DNA from: an uncultured Bacilli bacterium
GTDB taxonomy: Bacteria > Bacillota_I > Bacilli_A > RF39 > UBA660
Direction of reading: 5' to 3'
NCBI GenBank assembly: GCA_934130265.1
Contig: CAKOYC010000025.1
Location: 1-10,076, forward strand
Length of the DNA stretch: 10,076 nucleotides
Under the pieces are notes generated by a model. That model was not told the origin of the DNA. It searched no databases and was given only the letters and a program-made list of their open reading frames with translations. Shown piece after piece: positions 1-6,530 of the stretch. The position numbers and the translations under genes were made by a program. Each line of letters starts with the position of its first letter. The first letter of the stretch is position 1.

Positions 1-522
1 AGGTTATAGCCATCTTCATCAGTTACTTTACCATCTTTACCAAAGTAAGTATCACCAACTTTTTCACAAGTATGAGTCTTACATTGAAGGTTATAGCCAT
101 CTTCATCAGTTACTTTACCATCTTTACCAAAGTAAGTATCACCAACTTTTTCACAAGTATGAGTTTTACATTGAAGATTATAGCCATCTTCATCAGTTAC
201 TTTACCATCTTTACCAAAGTAAGTATTACCAACTTTTTCACAGGTATGAGTCTTACATTGAAGATTATAGCCATCTTCATCAGTTACCTTACCATCTTTA
301 CCAAAGTAAGTATTACCAACCTTTTCACAGGTATGAGTCTTACATTGAAGGTTATAACCATTTTCATCAGTTACTTTACCATCTTTACCAAAGTAAGTAT
401 TACCAACTTTTTCGCAGGTATGAGGCTCACATTGGATTGAATAAGTAGTTTTATCAGTTACATTACCATTCTTATCATAGTATTTACCATATTTATATTC
501 ACACTTATGAACAACAGGAGTT
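1..522 (-). repeat. 87-bp tandem repeat array inside the surface-protein gene
   Basis: Five near-identical 87-bp units begin at 1, 88, 175, 262 and 349. A sixth, diverged unit (about 436-522) lies at the N-terminal side. The array continues past the left edge. Each unit encodes 29 residues with two cysteines. Units 1 and 2 differ by one base that I can see. Most differences among the five units are synonymous, with exceptions such as Asn to Asp in GNTYFG/GDTYFG. The exact codon-length period keeps the frame open when units are gained or lost. Confidence 0.95.
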
Positions 523-1316
523 ACATTTCCACTTGCTGCTATATTAACTGTTTTAGGTGTCTTGACTAGGACGACTAAGTCTTGCCATTTACCTCCAGAG
601 TATCTTTGATAAGCTAATTTATTACCAGTTCCCTTAATAGCCACTTTAATATTGGTAGTAGAAGAAATACTACTCTTTGGTATTTTTACACTAAATTTAC
701 TACCATTTCCTAAAGATAGAGATGAACCACTATTACTAGAGGAAACAAGTACAGCACCTTTAGCACCAGAAACAGTTGCTACTATTTTACTCATTTTATT
801 ATGAGTAACAGTAATAGAATTTGAAACATAGTAATTACCGTCACTTGATTCACTAAATTTTAAACTAGAACTGGATAGTTTCATAGTTGGATTAACTGAG
901 TACTTAGAATTCTTCTTAGCAGTTTTAGCTAATTTGTTGACTTTGTTAACAATACTTTGATTTTTACTATAGGCAGCAGGAATGAAATTATTGTTTACTT
1001 TCCAAATAGCGAGTTGTGTTATTAAGTAGCTACTTTTTGAGTTATTCAACAAGTATAAAACAGGCCCAGAATTAACAGTGTTACTATAAGATAGTCTTGT
1101 GCCTTGTGGAGCACTTGTTTTACTAGGCGTGATACAATACGCAACACCTTTATTGGTATGAAAGTAAGCATCTCTTCTATAAGTTCCATCACTAAAGTTA
1201 GTTCTTATATAATCCTTTTTAGTAATAGTCATTTTACTCACTGCATATACGTTTGTAGTACCAACAAGAAGTAATACAAAAATAAAAATACAATAAAACT
1301 TAAAATTTTTTTTCAT
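1..1316 (-). CDS. Thioester-domain (TQXA/TED) secreted surface protein, repeat-rich, 3' end outside window
   Basis: Reading the minus strand from ATG at 1316 gives an open frame of 438 codons to the window edge. Residues 1-25 are a signal peptide: MKKNFKF, a hydrophobic core, then a VYA cleavage site. Residues ~35-135 look like a Cys-Gln thioester domain: AYCITP places Cys61, and ITQLAIWK places Gln101, matching the TQxAIW hallmark. In this family the two side chains form an internal thioester that can bond covalently to host surface amines. Residues ~140-265 are Ser/Thr-rich and probably beta-sandwich. From ~270 onward there are 29-residue repeats, each with two Cys (HTCEKVGNTYFGKDG...LQCKT). 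GAGGGGG lies 7 nt before the start and a strong promoter lies upstream. The cell-wall anchor, if any, is beyond the window. The family call is confident. Adhesin function is inferred. Confidence 0.85.
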   Translation of the reverse strand, partial: MKKNFKFYCIFIFVLLLVGTTNVYAVSKMTITKKDYIRTNFSDGTYRRDAYFHTNKGVAYCITPSKTSAPQGTRLSYSNTVNSGPVLYLLNNSKSSYLITQLAIWKVNNNFIPAAYSKNQSIVNKVNKLAKTAKKNSKYSVNPTMKLSSSSLKFSESSDGNYYVSNSITVTHNKMSKIVATVSGAKGAVLVSSSNSGSSLSLGNGSKFSVKIPKSSISSTTNIKVAIKGTGNKLAYQRYSGGKWQDLVVLVKTPKTVNIAASGNVTPVVHKCEYKYGKYYDKNGNVTDKTTYSIQCEPHTCEKVGNTYFGKDGKVTDENGYNLQCKTHTCEKVGNTYFGKDGKVTDEDGYNLQCKTHTCEKVGNTYFGKDGKVTDEDGYNLQCKTHTCEKVGDTYFGKDGKVTDEDGYNLQCKTHTCEKVGDTYFGKDGKVTDEDGYN

Positions 1317-1342
1317 AATAAATCCCCCTCATTTAGTTTCAT

Positions 1343-1371
1343 ATTATATAAAAAAATATTAAAAAAGTCAA
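1343..1371 (-). promoter_or_regulatory. Promoter of the surface-protein gene (TTGACT-17-TATAAT)
   Basis: On the minus strand a -35 box TTGACT (1371-1366) is separated by exactly 17 bp from a consensus -10 box TATAAT (1348-1343). It lies about 27 bp upstream of the surface-protein start, with the GAGGGGG ribosome binding site (1330-1324) between. Spacing and sequence are near consensus for the housekeeping sigma factor. Confidence 0.8.
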
Positions 1372-1390
1372 GACTAATAGTGACTTTTTT
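1361..1390. promoter_or_regulatory. Perfect 10-bp inverted repeat between divergent promoters
   Basis: AAAAAAGTCA (1361-1370) and TGACTTTTTT (1381-1390) are perfect reverse complements around a 10-nt spacer. The left arm contains most of the minus-strand -35 box. The right arm abuts the plus-strand extended -10 box. It could be an operator shared by both promoters, or a bidirectional hairpin. The same AAAAGTCA/TGACTTTT arms recur in the terminator at 3462-3496, which favours a hairpin origin. Confidence 0.55.
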
Positions 1391-1398
1391 GATATAAT
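1390..1398 (+). promoter_or_regulatory. Extended -10 promoter for the AAA+ operon
   Basis: TG-A-TATAAT at 1390-1398 is an extended -10 element. The region 17 bp upstream (AAGACT, 1370-1375) is a poor -35 box, as is common for extended -10 promoters. Transcription would start around 1405, giving a short leader containing AAAGGGG (1415-1421) before the ATG at 1429. Confidence 0.65.
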
Positions 1399-1428
1399 TT
1401 TAATAGAGAAAACGAAAGGGGCATCTTT

Positions 1429-2358
1429 ATGAATGATGAAATAAGAAAAAGCAAGGTAAGTATTTTAAAAAGTTATGGTGAAAACTTTACTGAAAAAGAA
1501 TACATCACAAATCCTGCTATTGGAAGAGAAGAAGAGATTAAGCAATTAGCACTTATACTTTTAACACCAGAGAAATCAGCTATTTTAATTGGTAAACCTG
1601 GTGTTGGTAAAACTGCTATTGTTGAAGGATTTGCTTATCGTATTCAAATAGGTAATGTACCAGATGCCTTAAAGACTTATCAAGTTATAAAGGTAAATAC
1701 GTCAGCCTTACTTGGAATGGACCCAGATACTGGTGAGAGTAAAATTCAAATACTTCTAGATGAATTAAAAAACTATCATAACTTAATTCTTTTTATAGAT
1801 GAAATTCATACTCTTATGGGAACTAAAGGAGAAGCACTTGACTTTGCTAATATGTTTAAACCAGGACTAGATAGAGGAGATATAAAAGTAATAGGAGCAA
1901 CAACTACTGAAGAATATGAACAATATATCTTAAGAGATAAAGCCTTTGTTAGACGTTTTCAAAGAGTAGAAGTTAAAGAACCAACAAGAGAAGAAACTAT
2001 AGCTATTTGTATGGGAACCTTACCTAAAATTGAAAAGAAAACAGGAGCAACTTTAATGTATGATCCTTATGTTAAAGAAAAGATAATGGCTTTTTTAACA
2101 GACCTTACTAGTGAATATAGAAGAGTTTATGAAACAGGAGCAAGATATCCAGATGTAACCTTAGCTATTCTTCAACAAGCATTTTCTTTTGCTCTTTATA
2201 ATAACCGAAAAGATGTAAATATCTTTGATGTAAAAAAAGCTATATTAAATACTAAGAATGTCTACTCTGATGTTATAAAAAAAGAAATACCTAGATTTGA
2301 AAAAGAATTTAAACAAGAAATAGAAGATGGTATAGATAGAGGACTTGATAATGCTTAA
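1429..2358 (+). CDS. Stand-alone Clp-type AAA+ ATPase (ClpB/ClpC D1-like module)
   Basis: This 309-aa protein aligns by eye with the first AAA+ module of ClpB/ClpC. It shows GREEEI at 32-37, Walker A GKPGVGKT (55-62), Walker B LILFIDEIH (119-127), sensor 1 IGATTTEEY (155-163) and arginine fingers RR (175-176). A C-terminal helical lid follows, with PDVTLAIL (241-248) where ClpB has PDKAIDL. The ClpN repeats, the middle domain and the whole D2 module are absent. The substrate-gripping pore loop (AKYRGEFE in ClpB) is replaced by MDPDTGES (97-104), so ordinary threading of unfolded protein is doubtful. The ribosome binding site AAAGGGG lies 7 nt upstream. It is first in a three-gene unit with a membrane protein and an S51 hydrolase. 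Function is unknown. Fold and ATP binding are secure. Confidence 0.85.
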   Translation: MNDEIRKSKVSILKSYGENFTEKEYITNPAIGREEEIKQLALILLTPEKSAILIGKPGVGKTAIVEGFAYRIQIGNVPDALKTYQVIKVNTSALLGMDPDTGESKIQILLDELKNYHNLILFIDEIHTLMGTKGEALDFANMFKPGLDRGDIKVIGATTTEEYEQYILRDKAFVRRFQRVEVKEPTREETIAICMGTLPKIEKKTGATLMYDPYVKEKIMAFLTDLTSEYRRVYETGARYPDVTLAILQQAFSFALYNNRKDVNIFDVKKAILNTKNVYSDVIKKEIPRFEKEFKQEIEDGIDRGLDNA

Positions 2359-2752
2359 TAAAATAATATATTATCTTAGAATAGTTTCCTTTATATTATA
2401 TTTAGTAGTAACTATTTATCTACTACCCATTATTATAAAGAGTGGTAAGACAGGAATATTCTTCTTAGTAACTTTATTCTTATTTGTTGCTATAACTTTG
2501 TTTTCTATGTTTTCTAAAAAAGAAATATATATTAAGACTAAGAGTTATAATTTAATAATAATAGCTTTAGCTATCTACTTAGGTGTTGTTTGCTATAGAA
2601 CTATCTTTGATAGTAGATTAGCTTTAAAAGAGTTATATACAATAAGTTTAGATTACTGTAGGATGAATTTTATATTGATTGGATTAGTAATGATAGGAAT
2701 AACTTTAAATACAGTAGTATTATACTTGATAGATGAAGGTGATAATTTATGA
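2351..2752 (+). CDS. Four-TM small membrane protein, unknown function
   Basis: This 133-aa protein starts at ATG 2351. AGAGG (2338-2342) lies 8 nt upstream, whereas the in-frame TTG at 2345 is only 2 nt from it. It overlaps the end of the AAA+ gene by 8 nt. Four hydrophobic stretches are visible: near the N-terminus (IIYYLRIVSF... to LPIII), after GKTG (GIFFLVTLFLFVAITLF), in the middle (LIIIALAIYLGVVCY) and close to the C-terminus (FILIGLVMIGITL...). Loops are short and no catalytic motif is evident. No family is recognised. The flanking overlaps imply coupled translation with the ATPase before it and the S51 hydrolase after it, so it may anchor a membrane-associated complex. That is inference. 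Confidence 0.75.
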   Translation: MLNKIIYYLRIVSFILYLVVTIYLLPIIIKSGKTGIFFLVTLFLFVAITLFSMFSKKEIYIKTKSYNLIIIALAIYLGVVCYRTIFDSRLALKELYTISLDYCRMNFILIGLVMIGITLNTVVLYLIDEGDNL

Positions 2753-3456
2753 AAAAACTAGTACTTATTGGTGGAGGAGATGTTGGTAGAGGTAATACCT
2801 CTTATGAGACTGATGTAATTGATAAAAAAGTGGTAGAACTTACTGATAAAGCTAATCCTAATTTTTTATTTATAGGACTAGCTAGTTCTTTTTCTGATTC
2901 TTATTATGATACAATGAAAAAAATTTATAAAGACTTAGGATGTACTTGTGCCTATCTAAAGAAGAAAAATATCTTAAATAATAGAGATATAGTAGAAAAG
3001 AAAATAACTGATGCTGATATTATCTATTTTTGTGGAGGAGATACTATCAAATTAGTAAATGATTTAAAAGAATATGATTTAGTATCTTTATTAAAGAATG
3101 CATATGATAGTGGTACTGTTATTGCAGGAATGTCAGCAGGTGCTATAATGCTTTCTAAAGAAGGATATTCTGATTCCTTAATGTTAAGAGATGAAGCTGA
3201 TAAATATACATTTATAGAGGGATTAAACTTTATAGATATAGCAATTTGTCCCCATTATAATGATATTTCTAAAAAGAAAGAGTTAAAAGAAGATTTAGTT
3301 AATACTGATAAGAAAGTTTATGCTTTAGATAATGGTACCGCCTTAATAAGTATAGATAATGATATTAGTTTTATTAGTAGTATAAATAATTCTAATGCTT
3401 ATCTTGTCTATTATAGTAAAGATGGTTATAAAGAAGAAAGACTTATTGAATACTAA
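2749..3456 (+). CDS. Peptidase S51 family (dipeptidase E / cyanophycinase-like) hydrolase
   Basis: This 235-aa protein has the class I glutamine-amidotransferase-like fold used by peptidase E. The N-terminal strand is MKKLVLIGGGDVG, a turn CGGDT sits at 95-99, and the nucleophile elbow AGMSAGA (126-132) places Ser129. Downstream, CPHYND (167-172) places the catalytic His169, and LDNGTAL (193-199) is conserved in the family. Family members cleave dipeptides with an N-terminal Asp or related isoaspartyl/cyanophycin substrates. The exact substrate here cannot be read. No signal peptide, so cytoplasmic. The start overlaps the upstream stop as ATGA, and GAAGG (2735-2739) is the ribosome binding site. 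It is the last gene of the unit, followed by a terminator. Confidence 0.85.
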   Translation: MKKLVLIGGGDVGRGNTSYETDVIDKKVVELTDKANPNFLFIGLASSFSDSYYDTMKKIYKDLGCTCAYLKKKNILNNRDIVEKKITDADIIYFCGGDTIKLVNDLKEYDLVSLLKNAYDSGTVIAGMSAGAIMLSKEGYSDSLMLRDEADKYTFIEGLNFIDIAICPHYNDISKKKELKEDLVNTDKKVYALDNGTALISIDNDISFISSINNSNAYLVYYSKDGYKEERLIEY

Positions 3457-3461
3457 AACTT

Positions 3462-3496
3462 AAAAGTCATGACCTTTTGGTAATTATGACTTTTTT
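3462..3496 (+). terminator. Rho-independent terminator after the S51 hydrolase gene
   Basis: AAAAGTCAT (3462-3470) pairs with ATGACTTTT (3486-3494), with ACC/GGT inner pairing possible in the loop, and the T-run continues to 3496. It lies 5 nt past the stop. The arms match the inverted repeat at 1361-1390. Confidence 0.8.
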
Positions 3497-3530
3497 CTAT
3501 TTATCCCGTATCTTTTTTCTTGCTTAATCC

Positions 3531-3559
3531 TTTATTTTTACCTGATTATTTAGTATAAT
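3531..3559 (+). promoter_or_regulatory. Promoter of the RNA-modification operon
   Basis: A consensus -10 box TATAAT lies at 3554-3559. A weak -35-like TTTATT lies 17 bp upstream (3531-3536). The box sits directly after the terminator of the previous unit. It covers the ATG at 3558, so that codon would not be transcribed and cannot be the start; this supports ATG 3582 for the first gene. Confidence 0.6.
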
Positions 3560-3581
3560 GATGGCAGATGGTGGTGATTGC

Positions 3582-4220
3582 ATGGAGTTTAATTATAATG
3601 ATAAGACTTACGATATAATAGTACTTAAGAAAAGAACCACTAAGAATTTGTATATTAAAGTTAAGGAAGATTTGAAAATATATATTACTTGTAATATATT
3701 AACTAGTGATAAAGAAATTAGAAGAATAATTGATAGTAATAAAAAAAGTATTGAAAGAATGATAGATAGAACTACTAGGATAGAAGAAAAGAAAAAAGAC
3801 TTTTATTATTTAGGAAAGAAGTATGATATAGTATACACTAATATAGATGAGGTAAGACTAGGAGATAACAAAGTCTTTTTAAGTAGAAATATAGATATAG
3901 ATAAATGGTTAAAGAAAGAAGCTTTGAGAGTATTTAGTGAACACTTAAATAACTGTTATCAAAACTTTACAAGAAGTATACCAGAACCAAGTTTGCGTAT
4001 TAGAAAGATGAAAACTAGATGGGGTGTTTGTAATACTAAGACTCATGTTATTACGTTAAACCTAGAACTTATTACTAAAGATATTAATTGTCTAGATTAT
4101 GTTATATATCATGAACTTTCTCATTTAGTAGAAGCGAATCATTCTAAAAGATTCTGGTTGATAGTAGAAGAAAATTTTAAAGATTATAAAAAATATAGAG
4201 CATTGACAAATGATAGATAG
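3582..4220 (+). CDS. YgjP-type (DUF45, M48-like) zinc metallopeptidase
   Basis: This 212-aa protein starts at ATG 3582, preceded by a modest GGTGGTGA ribosome binding site. An earlier in-frame ATG at 3558 lies within the -10 box. The N-terminal half is a charged beta/helical region (RTTKNLYIKVKED). The C-terminal half carries the family signature RWGVC (146-150), then TLNLEL, the zinc motif HELSH (177-181, HExxH) with catalytic Glu178, and the third ligand His187 in NHSKRFW. This matches the YgjP/SprT-like family of small cytoplasmic metallopeptidases found in many bacteria, whose substrate is not well defined. No TM segment or signal peptide. It is first in an operon of RNA-modification genes and is followed after 8 nt by the TrmH-family gene. 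Confidence 0.85.
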   Translation: MEFNYNDKTYDIIVLKKRTTKNLYIKVKEDLKIYITCNILTSDKEIRRIIDSNKKSIERMIDRTTRIEEKKKDFYYLGKKYDIVYTNIDEVRLGDNKVFLSRNIDIDKWLKKEALRVFSEHLNNCYQNFTRSIPEPSLRIRKMKTRWGVCNTKTHVITLNLELITKDINCLDYVIYHELSHLVEANHSKRFWLIVEENFKDYKKYRALTNDR

Positions 4221-4228
4221 GAGTATGT

Positions 4229-4969
4229 ATGATAATTACTAGTTTTGATAATGATAAAGTTAAATACTTAAAGAAGTTAAGTAAGAAGAAGTATCGAGAT
4301 TTATATAATGAGTTTTTAGTAGAAGGACGTCATTTAGTGATAGAAGCTTATAAACATAATATGTTAAAAGAGATAATACTTTGTGAGGGTGAGGTTACTC
4401 CTTTTGATGTACCTTATACGGTAGTTAGTTATGAAGTGATGAAAAAGATAAGTGAAGTGGAAACTCCTCAGAAGATAATGGGACTATGTAAAAAACTTGA
4501 TGATACAACTATTGGTAGTAGAATATTATTACTTGATGAGATACAAGATCCTGGTAATATGGGTACTATTATTAGAAGTGCTGTAGCTTTTGATATAGAT
4601 ACTATCATACTATCTAAAAACTGTGTTGATTTATATAATCCTAAAGTAGTAAGGTCTACTCAAGGAATGCTTTTTCATATACCAATTCTTATCTATGATT
4701 TTGATGAATTATTACCAATGCTTAAAGAATTAAAAATACCTATTTATGCAACTAGAGTAGAGTATGGAACTGATGTTTCAACCTTGAAAAATGAAGAAAA
4801 GAAACGTTTTGCTCTTCTTATGGGAAATGAGGGAAATGGTGTTCATCCAGAGTACTTAGAACTTAGTGATAAAAATTTATATATACCAATGAGTAATGAG
4901 GTTGAAAGTTTAAATGTTGCTATAGCTACTTCTATTTTACTATATGAATTGAGGAATAAAGATGAATAA
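4229..4969 (+). CDS. TrmH/SpoU-family RNA 2'-O-methyltransferase
   Basis: This 246-aa SPOUT methyltransferase transfers a methyl group from S-adenosylmethionine to a ribose 2'-OH in rRNA or tRNA. The N-terminal ~90 residues form the RNA-recognition domain (FLVEGRHLVIEA at 29-40 is typical). The catalytic knot domain shows motif 1 DPGNMGTIIRSA (107-118) with conserved Asn110 and Arg116, motif 2 LLMGNEGNG (196-204) and motif 3 IPMSNEVESLNVAIATSIL (219-237). AGGAG (4219-4223) sits 5 nt before the ATG. The length and layout fit the RlmB/YsgA-like group, usually annotated as a 23S rRNA methyltransferase. The specific nucleotide target cannot be assigned. The end overlaps rimM by 8 nt. Confidence 0.9.
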   Translation: MIITSFDNDKVKYLKKLSKKKYRDLYNEFLVEGRHLVIEAYKHNMLKEIILCEGEVTPFDVPYTVVSYEVMKKISEVETPQKIMGLCKKLDDTTIGSRILLLDEIQDPGNMGTIIRSAVAFDIDTIILSKNCVDLYNPKVVRSTQGMLFHIPILIYDFDELLPMLKELKIPIYATRVEYGTDVSTLKNEEKKRFALLMGNEGNGVHPEYLELSDKNLYIPMSNEVESLNVAIATSILLYELRNKDE

Positions 4970-5432
4970 ATTATATATCGGTACAGTAGTTTCTACTCAT
5001 GGAATAAAAGGAGAAATAAGAATAATATCTAAACTAGATGAATCTTTAAAAAAGAAGATATTTAAAGTAGATAATACCTTGTTAATAGATGATATAGAAT
5101 ATAAGATCAAAAGTTATAGAAAACATAAAAATTATGATATGGTTTTGTTTGAAGGGTTTAATAATATTAATGAGGTGTTATTCTTAATGAAGAAGAAGGT
5201 ATATATAGATAGTAGTTATCTAGAATTAACTGAAATAGAAGACTTTAATATTTACTATAAAGAATATAAAGTTAATGGAAATGGTAAGGTTTTATCAATA
5301 GATGAGACTGGTAATAACTATAAAATAATAAGATTACTAATAAATGAAAAAGAAGTTTTAGTTCCCTATAATGAACACTTTATAAAGAAAATAGATAGTA
5401 ATAAAAAAATAATAGAAATAGAATTACTTTAG
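4962..5432 (+). CDS. rimM: Ribosome maturation factor RimM
   Basis: This 156-aa protein aids late assembly of the 30S subunit by binding the head region around protein S19. The N-terminal beta-barrel begins with YIGTVVSTHGIKGEIRI, containing the hallmark HGIKGE (13-18). The C-terminal PRC-barrel runs from about residue 92 to 156 and contains VLVPYNEHFI (132-141), matching the family's LVP motif. The usual tyrosine/Leu-Ile-Gly motif at the start of the PRC domain is poorly kept (IEDFNIYYKEYKV). The protein is slightly shorter than the usual ~170 residues. The position directly before trmD is the classic arrangement and clinches the assignment. The ATG at 4962 lies inside the end of the upstream methyltransferase gene, suggesting translational coupling. 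Confidence 0.92.
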   Translation: MNKLYIGTVVSTHGIKGEIRIISKLDESLKKKIFKVDNTLLIDDIEYKIKSYRKHKNYDMVLFEGFNNINEVLFLMKKKVYIDSSYLELTEIEDFNIYYKEYKVNGNGKVLSIDETGNNYKIIRLLINEKEVLVPYNEHFIKKIDSNKKIIEIELL

Positions 5433-5443
5433 GGGTGATGGTC

Positions 5444-6130
5444 ATGAAAATAGATGTTTTAACTTTATTTCCAGAGATGTTTACTGGTGTTATTTCATCA
5501 TCAATTATTAAAAGAGCGATAGATGATAACAAGATAGAAATTAATTTGCATAACTTTAGAGATTATTCTAAAGATATACATCATAAAGTGGATGATACTC
5601 CTTATGGGGGAGGATGTGGCATGATTCTTACTTGTCAACCTATCTTTGATTGTGTTAATGACTTAAAGGATGATGAAAGTACAGTTATTTTACTAACTCC
5701 TGATGGTACACCTTATAAACAAGAGATAGCTAATAACTTAGTAAAGTTAAAACATTTAATAATTATTTGTGGTCACTATGAAGGATTTGACGATAGAATA
5801 AGAAGTATTTGTGATATGGAGATATCAATTGGCGACTATGTCTTAACTGGTGGTGAGATACCTGCTATGGTCTTAATTGATTCAGTTACTAGACTAATAG
5901 ATGGGGTTATTAATAAAGAAAGTTATCAAAATGATTCATTTTATAATGGACTACTTGATTATCCCCAGTATACTAAACCAAGAGACTATAATGGGCTTAA
6001 AGTACCAGATGTGTTGTTATCAGGTAATCATAAAGAAATAGAAAAGTATCGAATGGAAGCAGCTTTAGAAAAGACTAGAAAGAGAAGATGTGACTTATTA
6101 AAGGAGGATGTTAGTGATGGAAACTTATAA
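5444..6130 (+). CDS. trmD: tRNA (guanine-N1)-methyltransferase TrmD
   Basis: This 228-aa SPOUT enzyme makes m1G37 in tRNAs with G36, preventing +1 frameshifts. The start is ATG 5444 (MKIDVLTLFPEMF, the standard TrmD beginning), with AGGGGTGA (5431-5438) as ribosome binding site; the in-frame GTG at 5435 lies within that site. Visible motifs are DDTPYGGGCGM (50-60), LTPDGTPY (84-91), the SAM-binding knot CGHYEGFDDRI (109-119) and SIGDYVLTGGE (128-138). NDSF (163-166) supplies Asp164, matching the catalytic Asp of the E. coli enzyme. The C-terminal domain carries LLSGNHKEIEKYR. Length is normal. It overlaps the next gene by 14 nt. Confidence 0.97.
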   Translation: MKIDVLTLFPEMFTGVISSSIIKRAIDDNKIEINLHNFRDYSKDIHHKVDDTPYGGGCGMILTCQPIFDCVNDLKDDESTVILLTPDGTPYKQEIANNLVKLKHLIIICGHYEGFDDRIRSICDMEISIGDYVLTGGEIPAMVLIDSVTRLIDGVINKESYQNDSFYNGLLDYPQYTKPRDYNGLKVPDVLLSGNHKEIEKYRMEAALEKTRKRRCDLLKEDVSDGNL

Positions 6131-6530
6131 GTGTATGGAAAAAAGTTATTCCTATGATGGTAAACTAACTCTTGATAAGTCTATAACTATTAGTTATACT
6201 AAAGAGAAATCAAGTATTCATGTAGTTGATTATATAATAAAAAAAGAAATAACAAAAAGACAATTAGTCAAAAGATATGAAAAATTAATTAGACTTTTAA
6301 CATTCTATTTAGCTAATGATGATGGTTCAGGTGTGGCTTATCAAGAAGCTTTAAATGAGATAACTAGATATAGAGAAATAATTAGAAATAAATATCGTAA
6401 ATTTATTAAAGAAACTAATATAGAGAAAATAGAAAAGGAACTAGCTAAGTATGAAACTTTAATTAAAAGAAAGTTAATGTATTTAGAAAAAGAGAATACC
6501 GAGATTAAAGAGAGCAGGAGGAGTAAGTAA
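6117..6530 (+). CDS. Hypothetical charged helical protein between trmD and tgt
   Basis: No family is recognised. The protein has 137 residues if it starts at ATG 6117. A strong AAGGAGG (6101-6107) lies 9 nt upstream. An in-frame ATG at 6108 directly abuts that site, and GTG 6114 is a second alternative at 6 nt. The N-terminal ~35 residues look extended and rich in Tyr, Ser and Thr. From about residue 40 to the end it is very rich in Lys, Glu, Ile and Leu with helical character and possible coiled coils (IEKIEKELAKYETLIKRKL). No TM segment, signal peptide or cysteine cluster is seen. It overlaps trmD by 14 nt and tgt by 1 nt (TAATG), so it is co-translated with tRNA-modification enzymes. A role linked to RNA or ribosomes is only guilt by association. 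Confidence 0.75.
   Translation: METYKCMEKSYSYDGKLTLDKSITISYTKEKSSIHVVDYIIKKEITKRQLVKRYEKLIRLLTFYLANDDGSGVAYQEALNEITRYREIIRNKYRKFIKETNIEKIEKELAKYETLIKRKLMYLEKENTEIKESRRSK

Noticed and set aside
72..440. A plus-strand 122-codon open frame with a striking repeated Ile/Phe/Thr-rich translation.
   Set aside because: It is the antisense shadow of the 87-bp repeat array. The minus strand carries the signal peptide, thioester motifs and promoter, and this frame has no ribosome binding site.
1..522. Possible CRISPR array, given regular 87-bp periodicity.
   Set aside because: There are no unique spacers. The repeats are contiguous, in frame and coding.
3558..3581. An upstream in-frame ATG ATG start for the YgjP-type peptidase.
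   Set aside because: It overlaps the TATAAT box at 3554-3559 and would lie before the transcription start. ATG 3582 fits better.
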